A DNA stretch of 64,000 bases from Burkholderia vietnamiensis LMG 10929 (GCF_000959445.1 NZ_CP009632.1:558001-622000), one strand, 5' to 3'; shown: positions 9,569 to 19,419, numbered from the stretch's first letter. The notes: a model not told the origin generated them from the letters alone. Translations and numbers: made by a program.

Positions 9569-10749
9569 GCGGCGATACGTTGCGCATCGCGCTGCTGACC
9601 CACTCGGTCAATCCGCGCGGCGGTGTCGTGCACGCACTCGAACTCGCGAGGGCGCTGCACGAAGCGGGACGCGATGTCACCGTGTTCGCGCCGGCCGCGC
9701 CGGGCGACGAGATGTTCCGCGATGTCCCGTGCCGCGTCGTGCTGGCGCGCGTCGATGGCCGTCCGCGCGGCGTCGCGGAAATGGTGCGCGCGCGAATCGC
9801 CGCGATCAAGTACGCCCTGCTGGAGCACGACGCAAGCGGGTTCGACGTGCTGCATGCACAGGACAGCATCACGGGCAATGCGCTGGCCGAGCTGAGGCAG
9901 TCGGGCGAAATAGATGGATTCGTACGGACCGTGCACCACCTCGACGTATTCGACGACCCGCAGCTCGAACGCTGGCAGGAACGCGCGTGGCGCGAGGCGG
10001 ACCAGGTGCTGTGCGTGAGCGCCGCGTGGGCGGCCACGATGCGCAAGACGTTCGGGGTCGACGCGAGCGTGGTGCCCAATGGGGTGGACGTCGGCCGGTT
10101 CGCTCGCGCGAGCGAGGCGGACATGCAGGCGGTGCGGCGGCGTTTCGGCCTGCACGGCGCGCCGGTCGTCCTGGCGATCGGCGGGATCGAGCAGCGGAAA
10201 AACTCGATCGCGCTGCTCGAGGCATTTTCCCGGTTGCGCGGCACGACGCCCGATGTACGGCTCGTGATCGGGGGTGGCGCGAGCCTGCTCGATCACGATG
10301 CCTACACGCGCCGCTTCGTCGCGCGCGCCGCCGCGCTCGGGCTGGGGATCGGCGTCGACGAAACCGTCGTGCCGACGGGGCCGCTCGACGATGCGGCGCT
10401 GGTCGCGCTGATGCACTGCGCCGACGTGGTGTCGATGGTGTCGATCCGCGAGGGATTCGGTCTGGTCGTGCTTGAGGCGCTCGCGTGCGGCAAGCCGGTC
10501 GTCGTATCCGAAATCGAACCGTTTACCGAGTATCTGGACGAGCACGCGTGCGTGTGGGCCGATCCCGCCGACGTGGATTCGATCGCCGATGCGCTGCGCG
10601 ACGCGCTCTCGGGGCGGCGTGGTCCCGATTTCACGCATGCAGTTCCCGCACTGTTGAACCGCTTCACATGGGACGCGAGTGCGCGCAGGCATCTGGACAT
10701 TTACCAGGACAGGCTGGCGCAGCGTGCGCAAGCATCGTCCGCCGAGTAA
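9565..10749 (+). CDS. Family 4-type glycosyltransferase, MSMEG_0565 family
   Basis: The 394-residue GT-B glycosyltransferase starts with THSVNPRGGVVHALELARAL and ends with the donor-binding segment VSIREGFGLVVLEALACGKP around residues 290-312, including the E-x7-E pattern of GT4 enzymes. It would transfer a sugar from a nucleotide sugar to an unknown acceptor, so the cluster may make a glycosylated small molecule. A GAAGGAGG ribosome binding site precedes the ATG. It overlaps the AIR-synthase-like gene. Confidence 0.88.
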   Translation: MSGDTLRIALLTHSVNPRGGVVHALELARALHEAGRDVTVFAPAAPGDEMFRDVPCRVVLARVDGRPRGVAEMVRARIAAIKYALLEHDASGFDVLHAQDSITGNALAELRQSGEIDGFVRTVHHLDVFDDPQLERWQERAWREADQVLCVSAAWAATMRKTFGVDASVVPNGVDVGRFARASEADMQAVRRRFGLHGAPVVLAIGGIEQRKNSIALLEAFSRLRGTTPDVRLVIGGGASLLDHDAYTRRFVARAAALGLGIGVDETVVPTGPLDDAALVALMHCADVVSMVSIREGFGLVVLEALACGKPVVVSEIEPFTEYLDEHACVWADPADVDSIADALRDALSGRRGPDFTHAVPALLNRFTWDASARRHLDIYQDRLAQRAQASSAE

Positions 10750-10758
10750 GGGGGCATC

Positions 10759-11043
10759 ATGCCGGTCATGCATTTTCGGGTTCGTTGGCCCGACCAGTCG
10801 GAAACCAATTGCTATTCGCCTTCGACCGTGGTGTCGGAGTTTTTCACGCCCGACACGCAATACGCGCTCGACGACTTCGTCGAACGCGCACGGCGCGCAC
10901 TGGGTATCGCATCCGATCGCGTCCGCGAGAAATACGGGTTCGCGTGCTCGGCCGCGATGGACGAGCTGGCACGGATCGAAGCGCACGCGGAACGATTCGC
11001 GCCGCAGCGCGATGCGACCGTGACCGTCATCGAGCTCGTTTAG
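10759..11043 (+). CDS. MSMEG_0570 family small Nit1C protein
   Basis: A 94-residue protein conserved in Nit1C clusters. It opens with MHFRVRWPDQSETNCYSPS and has a helical middle with REKYGFACSAAMDEL. No enzyme motif is visible, and it may be a carrier or accessory protein. It lies 9 bases after the glycosyltransferase and about 56 bases before the flavoprotein, within the same transcription unit. Confidence 0.85.
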   Translation: MPVMHFRVRWPDQSETNCYSPSTVVSEFFTPDTQYALDDFVERARRALGIASDRVREKYGFACSAAMDELARIEAHAERFAPQRDATVTVIELV

Positions 11044-11099
11044 GGCGTCCGGCACGCAGAAATCCACCGCCATCTTCAACACACATTCAGGACTGCATC

Positions 11100-12401
11100 A
11101 TGTCAAGCGAACCCGTTTTTTCATCCAGCCTCCCGGATATCGATGCCCATCTCGGCGTAGCCGTCATCGGCGGCGGGCAGGCCGGGCTGTCGATCAGCTA
11201 CTACCTGAAGCAGGCAGGTATCGATCATCTCGTATTCGAAAAGGAAACCGTGACGCACACGTGGCGCAAGCAGCGCTGGGACGCGTTCTGTCTGGTGACG
11301 CCGAACTGGCAGTGTGCGCTCCCGGGCTATCCGTATCGCGGGGCCGACCCGCACGGCTTCATGACGAAGGACGAGATCGTCGAGTATCTCGACGGCTTCA
11401 CCCGCAGCGTCGATGCGCCGGTACTGGAACATACCGCGGTCGAGCATGTGACGCGCGACGCGGACGGACGCTATCGCATCGCGACGTCGCGCGGCACGTA
11501 CACGGCGGATCGGGTCGTCGTTGCGTCGGGCGGCTACCATCGGCCGATCGTGCCGCGCATGGCCGAGCGGCTTCCTGCATCGATCGTGCAGCTCCAGTCG
11601 TCGGAATACCGCAATCCGGCCGCGTTGCCGGACGGGCCGGTGCTCGTGGTCGGATCGGGGCAATCGGGTGCGCAGATCGCGGAAGACCTCCACCTTGCCG
11701 GGCGTAAGGTGTTACTCGCGGTGGGCGATGCGCCGCGCTGTGCCCGTTTCTATCGGGGCAGGGACGTCGTCGACTGGCTGGCCGACATGCAGTACTACGA
11801 CATGCCGGTCGATGCACATCCGCTGCGCGAAGGCGTGCGCGACAACACCAACCACTATGTGACCGGGCGCGACGGCGGGCGCGACATCGATCTGCGCCGC
11901 TTTGCCGCCGAAGGGATGGAACTGTACGGCCGGCTGGAGGACTTTTCAGGCGGGCAGTTGCGCTTCTCCGCAGACCTGTCGGCGCAGCTCGACAGCGCCG
12001 ACGATACGTACAACCGGATCAATGCCGGCATCGATGCGCATATCGAGAAGAATGGGATCGCGGCGCCGCCCGCGACGCGCTACGAACCCGTGTGGCGTCC
12101 AGACCATGAGCGGACGACACTCGATCTAGCGGCCAGCGGCATCGCATCGGTCATTTGGTGCATCGGCTTCACCCCCGACTTCAACTGGCTGGATGCGCCG
12201 GTCTTCAACGGTCGCGGCTATCCCGCGCACCGGCGTGGCGTGACGCCGGTTCCGGGGCTCTACTTCGTCGGGCTGCCCTGGCTATACACGTGGGGGTCGG
12301 GGCGATTCTCCGGCGTGGCGCGAGATGCGGCCCATATCGTCGACCGGATCCAGGCCGAGATGACAGCCGCGCGGCGTTCGGCCGAAAGCGAGGTCGCCTG
12401 A
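11100..12401 (+). CDS. Flavin-dependent oxidoreductase, MSMEG_0569 family
   Basis: The 433-residue protein is a flavin-containing monooxygenase-like enzyme. An FAD dinucleotide fold is seen as [19 protein letters not shown] near residue 20 and a second NAD(P)H fold as VVGSGQSGAQIAEDL near residue 183, with FVGLPWLYTWGSGRFSG at the C-terminus. It would oxidise a cluster intermediate using NAD(P)H and oxygen; the substrate is unknown. This is normally the last conserved Nit1C component. Here transcription continues into two further genes, the next starting 5 bases downstream. Confidence 0.88.
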   Translation: MSSEPVFSSSLPDIDAHLGVAVIGGGQAGLSISYYLKQAGIDHLVFEKETVTHTWRKQRWDAFCLVTPNWQCALPGYPYRGADPHGFMTKDEIVEYLDGFTRSVDAPVLEHTAVEHVTRDADGRYRIATSRGTYTADRVVVASGGYHRPIVPRMAERLPASIVQLQSSEYRNPAALPDGPVLVVGSGQSGAQIAEDLHLAGRKVLLAVGDAPRCARFYRGRDVVDWLADMQYYDMPVDAHPLREGVRDNTNHYVTGRDGGRDIDLRRFAAEGMELYGRLEDFSGGQLRFSADLSAQLDSADDTYNRINAGIDAHIEKNGIAAPPATRYEPVWRPDHERTTLDLAASGIASVIWCIGFTPDFNWLDAPVFNGRGYPAHRRGVTPVPGLYFVGLPWLYTWGSGRFSGVARDAAHIVDRIQAEMTAARRSAESEVA

Positions 12402-12406
12402 CGCCG

Positions 12407-13240
12407 ATGCATACCGCCATCCATCGCTATCGGGCCGGCATGCCGCAGCTCGCGCACACGGGGCTCGCGGAAAACTGGCTGCTCAAGGAGTGCGGACAGC
12501 GCCACTGGGACGCGCTGGCCGCGTATAGCGGTCGCGACGCGCCCGAGTTCTTCGACGACGACGGGCGGCGCGCCTATGCGTCGTTCGTTGCGGTGCACGT
12601 CGACATGAGCCGCCGTCACGCGATTCGCGAGAACGACACGTTCGCGCTGCATGTCGCGCTTCACCGGGTCGGCCCGATTCGTCACTTTAGCGAACAGCGG
12701 ATCCGGCATGGCGACCACGAAGCAGGCGTCGTGCGGATGATGTCGACGTTCGTGACGCGCGAACACGCCGGCAGCAACCGCTCGGTGATGAAGGCGCGAA
12801 TGACCGGCGTCGACGGCCGCACCGGGCCGGTCCCGGCCGATGCGCTGGCGATGGCGGAACGGGGGAAGAAGCTGCGGACGCGGGATGCGTCGATCGTGCC
12901 GGCGCTCGCCGGCCTCGCGGAGGACGACGGCGCCAGCGTGTCGTTCCTGCCGTGCCCGAACATGGATTTCAACGGCGCGGACCTGCTGTACTTCGCCAGC
13001 TTTCAGGCCTTCGTCGACCGCGCGGAATGGCAGCATTATCGCTTCGCGCACGCACCGGTGCTGGCAGCACGTCAACTGTACTTTCATGGAAATCTCGACA
13101 TCGGCGATGCGTTGACCGTGCGTTTCGTGCGTGCCGGACCCGATACGGGCGGCCTGCTGCACTGGAGCGAAATCCTGCGCGACAGCGACGGGACGAAGAT
13201 TGCCGATGTCATCACGCAAAAGCACTGGAGCCGGGCATGA
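12407..13240 (+). CDS. LnmK-like acyltransferase/decarboxylase (Pnap_2097 family)
   Basis: The 277-residue product resembles the LnmK/Pnap_2097 family of double hot-dog proteins. LnmK itself takes methylmalonyl-CoA, decarboxylates it and loads propionyl onto a carrier protein. Visible blocks include SFVAVHVDMSRRHAIRENDT, SVSFLPCPNMDFNGADLLYF, ASFQAFVDRAEW and LYFHGNLDIGDALTVRF. It starts 5 bases after the flavoprotein and overlaps the mutase by 4 bases. Adjacency to a methylmalonyl-CoA mutase supports a methylmalonyl or propionyl substrate. No acyl carrier protein gene is seen in the operon. Confidence 0.75.
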   Translation: MHTAIHRYRAGMPQLAHTGLAENWLLKECGQRHWDALAAYSGRDAPEFFDDDGRRAYASFVAVHVDMSRRHAIRENDTFALHVALHRVGPIRHFSEQRIRHGDHEAGVVRMMSTFVTREHAGSNRSVMKARMTGVDGRTGPVPADALAMAERGKKLRTRDASIVPALAGLAEDDGASVSFLPCPNMDFNGADLLYFASFQAFVDRAEWQHYRFAHAPVLAARQLYFHGNLDIGDALTVRFVRAGPDTGGLLHWSEILRDSDGTKIADVITQKHWSRA

Positions 13241-15378
13241 ACGAGGCGGCAATCATGGCGCCGGACACCGAGGTGGAGCGCGTCGGGCCGAACGATCGAC
13301 GCGCGCGCACGGTGCCGCTGCGCAAACTCTACACGCAGCGCGATCTCGAAGCCGTCGCGCATCTCGGCAGCATGCCCGGCGCGTGGCCCTATGTGCGCGG
13401 GCCGTACGCGTCGATGTATACCGATCGCCCATGGACGATTCGCCAATACACGGGGCATGCAGACGCGGCGGATTCCAATCTCGCGTTTCGCACGGCGCTC
13501 GAGCAGGGCGCGCAGGGGCTGTCCGTGGCATTCGACCTGGCGACACAGCGCGGCTACGACTCGGATTGCGTCGAGGCGTGGGCCGATGTCGGCGTGGCTG
13601 GTGTCGCGATCGATACGGCTGACGACATGGTGCGGCTGTTCGACGGCATTGCACTCGACGCCACGACAGTGTCGATGACGATGAACGGCGCGGTCCTGCC
13701 GATCATGGCGGCGTTCGTCGTGGTCGCCGAGGAGCAGGGCGTGCCGCCCGAGCGGATCGGCGGGACGATTCAGAACGACATTCTGAAGGAGTACATGGTC
13801 CGCAATACGTGGATTTTCGGGCCGGCGCCGTCGATGCGGATCGTCGCCGACGTCGCGTTGTGGCTGGCCGAGCATGCGCCGCGCTTCAATGCGCTGTCGG
13901 TGTCGGGATATCACTTCCAGGAAGCCGGCGCCGACGCCGTGCTCGAACTCGCGCTGACGCTGTCGAATGCGCGGGCGTACGTCGACACGCTGGCCGCACG
14001 CGGGATGCCTGCGGATGAGGCCTGCTCTCGGTTGAGCTTTTTCTTCGGCGTGGGCAGCGATTTCTATACGGAGATCGCCAAGCTGCGCGCGGCGCGTCTG
14101 CTGTGGGCGGAGATCGCGCACGCGTGCGGCGCGCGCTCGCCCCGGGCGTGTGCGCTGCGCATGCATTGCCAGACATCTGGATGGTCGTTGACCGCACAGG
14201 AGGCGGAAAACAACATCGTTCGCGTGACGGCGCAGGCAATGGCCGCGGCGTTTGGCGGCACGCAGTCGCTGCACACGAATGCGTACGACGAAGCGCTTGC
14301 GCTGCCGTCCGCGGCGGCAGCGCGCCTCGCGCGCAACACGCAGCTGATTCTGCAGCATGAAACGGGACTGTGCGACACGGTCGATCCGTGGGCCGGTTCG
14401 TACATGATGGAATCGCTGACGGACGACATCGCGACCCGCGTGCGCGCCGAGCTGGCCGCCATCGACGCGCAGGGCGGCGTGATCGCCGCGATCGAGTCCG
14501 GTTGGGTCAAGCGGCGCTTGCTGCATGCCGCGGCCAAGACGCAGGCGCAGGTCGATTCCGGGCGCCGGACCGTGGTCGGCGTGAACCGTTTCGTCGCGAG
14601 CGATCCGACGGATGAATTCACGGTGCGCGAGATGGACGGTCGTCATGTTCGTGCGGGGCAGGCGCGGCGAATCGCAGCCGTCAAGGCCGCGCGCGATCCG
14701 GCGCGGGTGGAGGCGGCGTTGTGGCGGCTGGCCAACGCGGCGCGCGACGGCGGCGGAAACCTGCTCGCATTGGCGATCGACTGCATGCGGGCACGTGCGA
14801 CCGTCGGGGAGTGTACGCGCGCACTGGAATCGGTATGGCCGCGACATACCGCGGCGGTGGAAGCGAATGGCGCGGGTGCTTACGGCGACCATCGGCGCGG
14901 CGACGCCGCATGGCGCGCGGCCAAGGGCTGCGTCGGCCGGCTGGCACAACGTGCGGGACGCAGGCCGCGCATCGTGATCGCCAAGCTCGGCCAGGACGGA
15001 CACGACCGCGGTGCGGCGGTGGTCGCAGCCGCGCTCGAGGATGCCGGATTCGACGTCCTACGTCTGCCGCTATTTCAGCAACCGATCTGCGTGGCGGCAG
15101 CCGTGCAGGCGTATGGCGCCGATATCGTGGGCGTTTCGTCGTTGTCGGGCGGCCACCGCGAGCTCGTCGAAGGGCTGCTCGACGAACTGGCATCGCTTCG
15201 CGCTGGGATTCCGGTGGTGTTGGGCGGCATCTTTCCCGCCGCGGATGCGCGCCATCTGAAGGCGAAGGGCGTCGCGGCGAGTTTTGGGCCGGGTACGCCG
15301 CTCGATGCGATCGTCGAGGCGCTGTGTGCATGTATCGAGCGAGCGCGGTGTGTACATCCGGCGGACCACGTGGGCTGA
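13237..15378 (+). CDS. Methylmalonyl-CoA mutase, single chain with B12 domain
   Basis: The 713-residue enzyme contains the TIM-barrel catalytic domain (RQYTGHADAADSN, FDLATQRGYDSD, VSMTMNGAVLPIMAAF, GTIQNDILKEYMVRNTW) and a C-terminal cobalamin domain with the QDGHDRG motif near residue 587, whose His is the lower cobalt ligand. It interconverts succinyl-CoA and methylmalonyl-CoA; related mutases act on other acyl-CoAs, so specificity is inferred. It lies at the end of the nitrilase operon, coupled to the LnmK-like gene. A gene for its MeaB-type chaperone is not seen nearby. Confidence 0.85.
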   Translation: MNEAAIMAPDTEVERVGPNDRRARTVPLRKLYTQRDLEAVAHLGSMPGAWPYVRGPYASMYTDRPWTIRQYTGHADAADSNLAFRTALEQGAQGLSVAFDLATQRGYDSDCVEAWADVGVAGVAIDTADDMVRLFDGIALDATTVSMTMNGAVLPIMAAFVVVAEEQGVPPERIGGTIQNDILKEYMVRNTWIFGPAPSMRIVADVALWLAEHAPRFNALSVSGYHFQEAGADAVLELALTLSNARAYVDTLAARGMPADEACSRLSFFFGVGSDFYTEIAKLRAARLLWAEIAHACGARSPRACALRMHCQTSGWSLTAQEAENNIVRVTAQAMAAAFGGTQSLHTNAYDEALALPSAAAARLARNTQLILQHETGLCDTVDPWAGSYMMESLTDDIATRVRAELAAIDAQGGVIAAIESGWVKRRLLHAAAKTQAQVDSGRRTVVGVNRFVASDPTDEFTVREMDGRHVRAGQARRIAAVKAARDPARVEAALWRLANAARDGGGNLLALAIDCMRARATVGECTRALESVWPRHTAAVEANGAGAYGDHRRGDAAWRAAKGCVGRLAQRAGRRPRIVIAKLGQDGHDRGAAVVAAALEDAGFDVLRLPLFQQPICVAAAVQAYGADIVGVSSLSGGHRELVEGLLDELASLRAGIPVVLGGIFPAADARHLKAKGVAASFGPGTPLDAIVEALCACIERARCVHPADHVG

Positions 15379-16047
15379 TGCGGGACGGCTTCTCGTTCGT
15401 GCGTCAGCGGTCGCATCGCATGAACGAGCGGCTGTTGCCGTGTCATGCGATCACCGCGGGGTCGTCAGCCGCCGGCACGTCCTGGCGGGCGTCGAGCACG
15501 CACAGCGGATTGATGCTGGATTCGGCGAAACGGTCGCCGAGTCGAAAGGCCATCCGCTCCGATTTCCTCAGCCACGGCGTTGGCGCCGGGTCAGAACCCT
15601 TCAGTGTCCAATCGCGTCGGGCGCGCTATTCGACTACGCCGGCCGCGGGCCACCCGACCTGATCGCTCCAGCTCTGGTCGCGCTTAAAGCTGAACAGGTT
15701 GTCCTTGAGCAGGCGCATTCAGCCATATCAGTTTGAGCGCGGCCTAATCCCCCGGGTAGTGGCTGACGTCACAATCAATTCGAAGCAGTCCGACTATGTC
15801 GAGAACGCCTTCGATCGGTTGCAGCAAGAGGCCATCAAGCTATTCAGCTCCTGCATCGTGAAGCCCAAGGCTCCTCACGCGGCGCTGCAATGCACACGCG
15901 GTCCGGGCGCTGCGCCATCGAAGACCCGGCGTCCTATCCGGATCGGCTGATTCACGTGGGCAGGTGCCATGGTGAGTGTGCCGTGTCGGGGCGTGACGCG
16001 CGGATCGTTTTGGCGACCTCGAGCGAGTGGCAAGCGCGCAACAGGTG
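15379..16047. other. Stretch after the Nit1C operon without a convincing gene
   Basis: Short open frames exist on both strands, but none shows a recognisable domain or a convincing ribosome binding site. It may contain decayed coding sequence, since the following gene is a deletion relic. No clear terminator hairpin with a T run was found after the mutase. Confidence 0.4.
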
Positions 16048-16434
16048 TCACGCGTGCACGCGCACCGCCGGATCGCCGAGGATGGTTGCAAGGGTCCGGA
16101 TTGCCTCATCGATCTTCGTGTTCCATGGATGTCCGAATTTGACGTGCACGCAATTTTGAAAGGCATGCTTTGTCGAAAAGATGGGCTCCGGCGCGATACT
16201 GATGCGGTGGCCGATCGCCAGCCGATGCAGCGCCATCGTGTCGAAGCCCGAGCGCTCCTCGGCGCGGACGGGGCCCCATTCTTCCAACAGTTGGTGCGCG
16301 CGGAACACGGTCGACTGGCTGACGCGCCGTTGCGCGATGGTCCGCCGGACCGACGGCAACCGCGCGCCGACCGGAATATAGCCTGACCGGATGCGGCTGG
16401 CGATGGAATTGGCGAGCGCCTCGTAGTGATTCAT
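16048..16434 (-). pseudogene. MocR/GntR regulator reduced by internal deletion
   Basis: The 128-residue frame begins with a GntR winged helix (YEALANSIASRIRSGYIPVG, then RLPSVR and SQSTVFRAHQLLEEWG) and jumps straight to the C-terminal end of an aminotransferase-like domain (RISIAPEPIFSTKHAFQNC, then FGHPW). Most of the PLP-binding domain is missing, including the lysine block. The join is in frame, so a short protein could be made, but it cannot work as a normal MocR regulator. It lies just downstream of cydB on the same strand. Confidence 0.65.
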
Positions 16435-16519
16435 GGCGTGCTTGTTTCGGCGGATGTTTCCTGCCGCGGCGCATTCGGCGGGTGCCGTTTGACGGTCCGG
16501 TGAACTGCGCGACGCATCG

Positions 16520-17521
16520 TCAGTGATAGTGCAGTTCGGCATGGTCGGTCTTGCCGCGGAACACGCGGTAGCCGAGTGCTGTGTAGGCGAGAATTACCGG
16601 GATGATGACGACCGCGCCGACCAGCGTGAACACCTGGCTCGTATGGGGTGACGCGGCTTGCCAGATCGTCACACCCGGCAGGATCGCGAACGGATAGACG
16701 GTGGCGAGCAGGCCCGCGTAGCCGGCTAGGACGAAGCCCAGCGTAAGCACGAACGGCAGCGTCGGATGGCGGCTGCGCGTGGCCCTGAGCATGCCGGCCG
16801 CACACGCAAGCACGGTGGCCGGTGCGAGCAGTGCCCAGTGCAGCATCGGCGAATCGAACCAGCGGGAGTCGAACATCGGCGTGAGCCTCGGCGTCCACAG
16901 CGTAACTGCGATGATCGTCACCAGTTGCAGCGCGGTGAGCGGCATAGCGAGCCGGTAGAGGCGACGTTGCAGGTCGCCGTCCGTTTTCGCGATCAGCCAC
17001 GTGCAGCCCAGCAGGGCATAGGTGACGACAAGCGCGAGGCCGGTAAACAAGCTGAAGGGTGTCAACCAGTCGAACGCGCCGCCCGCGAAGTGGTCACCGA
17101 CGACGGGAATGCCCGACAGCCATCCGCCGATGGCGACGCCCTGGAAGAATGTCGCGCCTGCCGAGCCGCCGATGAACGCGAGATCCCACCACGCTCGCGT
17201 GCGTCGCGCCTTGCCACGCAACTCGAACGCGACGCCGCGAAATATCAGGCAGATCGTCATCAACAGCAGCGGCAGGTACAGCGCTGACAGCACGACGGAA
17301 TAGACCGTCGGGAACACCGCGTAGAGCGACGCGGCGCCCAGCACCATCCAGGTTTCGTTGCCGTCCCAGACAGGGGCGACGGAACTCATCATGCAGCTGC
17401 GCGCATCGTCGTGATCGAAAAACGGGAAAAGGATGCCGATGCCGAGATCGAATCCGTCAAGCACGACGTACATGCCCAGACCAAACGCGACGATGGCGGC
17501 CCAAACGAGAGTGATGTTCAT
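16520..17521 (-). CDS. cydB: Cytochrome bd-type quinol oxidase subunit II
   Basis: The 333-residue integral membrane protein has eight or nine predicted membrane segments and the N-terminal VLDGFDLGIGILFPF motif of subunit II, then VWDGNETWMVLGAASLYAVF. With subunit I it forms a bd-type quinol oxidase of the inner membrane that reduces oxygen to water. Its gene follows cydA by 18 bases. As the neighbouring subunit I looks like the short-Q-loop CioA type, this could equally be called cioB, the cyanide-insensitive form. Confidence 0.9.
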   Translation of the reverse strand: MNITLVWAAIVAFGLGMYVVLDGFDLGIGILFPFFDHDDARSCMMSSVAPVWDGNETWMVLGAASLYAVFPTVYSVVLSALYLPLLLMTICLIFRGVAFELRGKARRTRAWWDLAFIGGSAGATFFQGVAIGGWLSGIPVVGDHFAGGAFDWLTPFSLFTGLALVVTYALLGCTWLIAKTDGDLQRRLYRLAMPLTALQLVTIIAVTLWTPRLTPMFDSRWFDSPMLHWALLAPATVLACAAGMLRATRSRHPTLPFVLTLGFVLAGYAGLLATVYPFAILPGVTIWQAASPHTSQVFTLVGAVVIIPVILAYTALGYRVFRGKTDHAELHYH

Positions 17522-17539
17522 GTTGAAAGTCCGGTTGTA

Positions 17540-18955
17540 TCAGGAGATGCGACGGCGGGCGAGCGTGTTGGCGACGACACGGTCGGCCGGCTCCGGCGCG
17601 TTGCCGATGCGAACGGGAACCGGCGTGCCGCTGGGGCGATCCTCGGACAGCACGGCGGGGCCGTGCTTTGCGAGGCGCAGCAAGTAGTAGATGCCAGTGC
17701 CGAAGACGAGGGCATACACCACGACGAACGCGAGCAGCGTGATGCCCACCTGTTGAGCGGGGACGGGCGAGAGTGCATCGGTGGTGTGCATGACGCCGTA
17801 GATGACCCACGGCTGGCGCCCGACTTCGGTCGTGATCCAGCCCGCGAGCAGGCTGATGAAGCCAGTCGGCCCCATCGCCAGTGCGAAGCGGTGATACGAC
17901 GCACTGTCATACAACCGACCGCGGCGCCGCAGCACGAAGCCGACGATCGCGAGCAACGCCATCAGGACGCCGAGGCCCGCCATGATCCGGAACGTCCAGA
18001 AGACGATCGTCGAGTTCGGCCGGTCGGCCTTCGGAAACGCCTTGAGCCCCTTGATCTCGCCGTCCCATGTGTGAGTCAGGATCAGACTGCCCATATGAGG
18101 TACCGACACGCGGTACCGTGTCGTTTCGGCATCCATGTCCGGAATGCCGAACAGATTCAGCGCCGTCCCGTTGTGTTCTGTTTCCCAGACGCCCTCGATC
18201 GCGGCGAGCTTCGCGGGCTGGTATTCGCGTGTGTTCAAGCCGTGCGCATCACCGGCGAGGATCTGCAGCGGCGCGATGACGACCAGCAGTCCGATGGCCA
18301 TCGAGAACATCTTGCGCACCGCCGGATCGCGACGGCCGCGCAGCAGATGCCAGGCGCCGGTCGCGGCGACGACGAGCGCGGCCACGATAAACGCGGCGAG
18401 CGCCATGTGCACGAAGCGGTACGGGAACGACGGGTTGAAGACGATCGAGAACCAGTCGACCGGTACGACCCGGCCGTCGACGATCGCGATCCCCCGTGGC
18501 GTCTGCATCCAGCTGTTCGACGCGAGAATCCAGAACATCGAAATATTCGTGCCGATCGCGACCAGCGCGGTCGCGATGAAATGAGGCACGCGGCCGACGC
18601 GGTTCCAGCCGAACAGCATGATGCCGAGGAAGCCCGCCTCGAGGAAGAACGCCGTCATCACCTCGTAGGCGAGCAGCGGACCGGTGACGCTGCCGGCGAA
18701 GCTCGAGAAGCCGCTCCAGTTCGTGCCGAACTCGTAACTCATGACGATGCCGGAGACGACACCCATGCCGAACGCGACGGCGAAGATCTTCGACCAGAAC
18801 CGGCATAGTTCGCGATAGACCTGACGGCCCGTCTTGAGCCACAGGCCTTCGAGCACGGCGATGAAGGTCGAGAGGCCGATGCTGAGCGCGGGAAAGATGA
18901 TGTGAAACGAAACTGTGAACGCGAACTGGATTCGCGCGAGGTGCAATGCATCCAT
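17540..18955 (-). CDS. cydA: Cytochrome bd-type quinol oxidase subunit I (CioA-like)
   Basis: The 471-residue subunit carries the haem ligands: H18 in SFHIIFPALS, a second His in the middle and a Met in the LMALLAIVG region, plus the quinol-site GRQPWVIYG motif. Length and the short loop before GRQPW are nearer to Pseudomonas CioA than to long-Q-loop E. coli CydA. CioAB oxidases tolerate cyanide, which fits the adjoining nitrilase and cyanate genes. The start at 18955 is chosen because MDALHLARIQFAFTVSFH is the standard N-terminus; the frame continues upstream without homology. Confidence 0.9.
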   Translation of the reverse strand: MDALHLARIQFAFTVSFHIIFPALSIGLSTFIAVLEGLWLKTGRQVYRELCRFWSKIFAVAFGMGVVSGIVMSYEFGTNWSGFSSFAGSVTGPLLAYEVMTAFFLEAGFLGIMLFGWNRVGRVPHFIATALVAIGTNISMFWILASNSWMQTPRGIAIVDGRVVPVDWFSIVFNPSFPYRFVHMALAAFIVAALVVAATGAWHLLRGRRDPAVRKMFSMAIGLLVVIAPLQILAGDAHGLNTREYQPAKLAAIEGVWETEHNGTALNLFGIPDMDAETTRYRVSVPHMGSLILTHTWDGEIKGLKAFPKADRPNSTIVFWTFRIMAGLGVLMALLAIVGFVLRRRGRLYDSASYHRFALAMGPTGFISLLAGWITTEVGRQPWVIYGVMHTTDALSPVPAQQVGITLLAFVVVYALVFGTGIYYLLRLAKHGPAVLSEDRPSGTPVPVRIGNAPEPADRVVANTLARRRIS

Positions 18956-19419
18956 ATAGACCACCGGTAGTGTCGGGTTGAATCGGTGGCCCATTTTCGT
19001 AACAAAGCGCAGTGCTACACAGCAGCACATCGATCGCGAAAACGGGTAGCAGCACCAGAAGAGGCGTGGCATTTCGACTCATGCGCGACGCAATATCGCA
19101 CCGGCTTTTCATCGGCAACCGCACCGGATTGCGTCGATCAGAGGGACAGCAGGCCCTCGGTCGTGCCGACGTACGCCGCGAGGCCGGCCTTCTGCAACGC
19201 GCGCGGCGACACGCTCAATCGCGCCGACCGGAGAGGCGCGAACGCCGGTGTCCGCGCGTGTTTAGCGCAACGCCGCTGCCGAGGTCGGGTAGACGGTCGT
19301 GTCCGTCGCGAACAGCGTGCTGTCTGCGCCGCGTTCGAAGGCGATGGGTCGCGGTCGTAGACCGCCACGAGGTGCGAACCGACGGCCTTTTCGATGGTTT
19401 TGAAAGGAAGGGGAGTCGG
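18956..19419. other. Upstream region of cydAB with degraded sequence
   Basis: The stretch contains the cydA leader and presumably its promoter, which I could not place with confidence. On the minus strand a short frame ends in VSPRALQKAGLAAYVGTTEG, which looks like the tail of a lost protein. No intact gene is supported. Confidence 0.35.

Noticed and set aside
17411..18808. A 465-codon plus-strand frame rich in Asp, Arg and His
   Set aside because: It is antisense to cydA and has low-complexity charge patterns typical of shadow frames.
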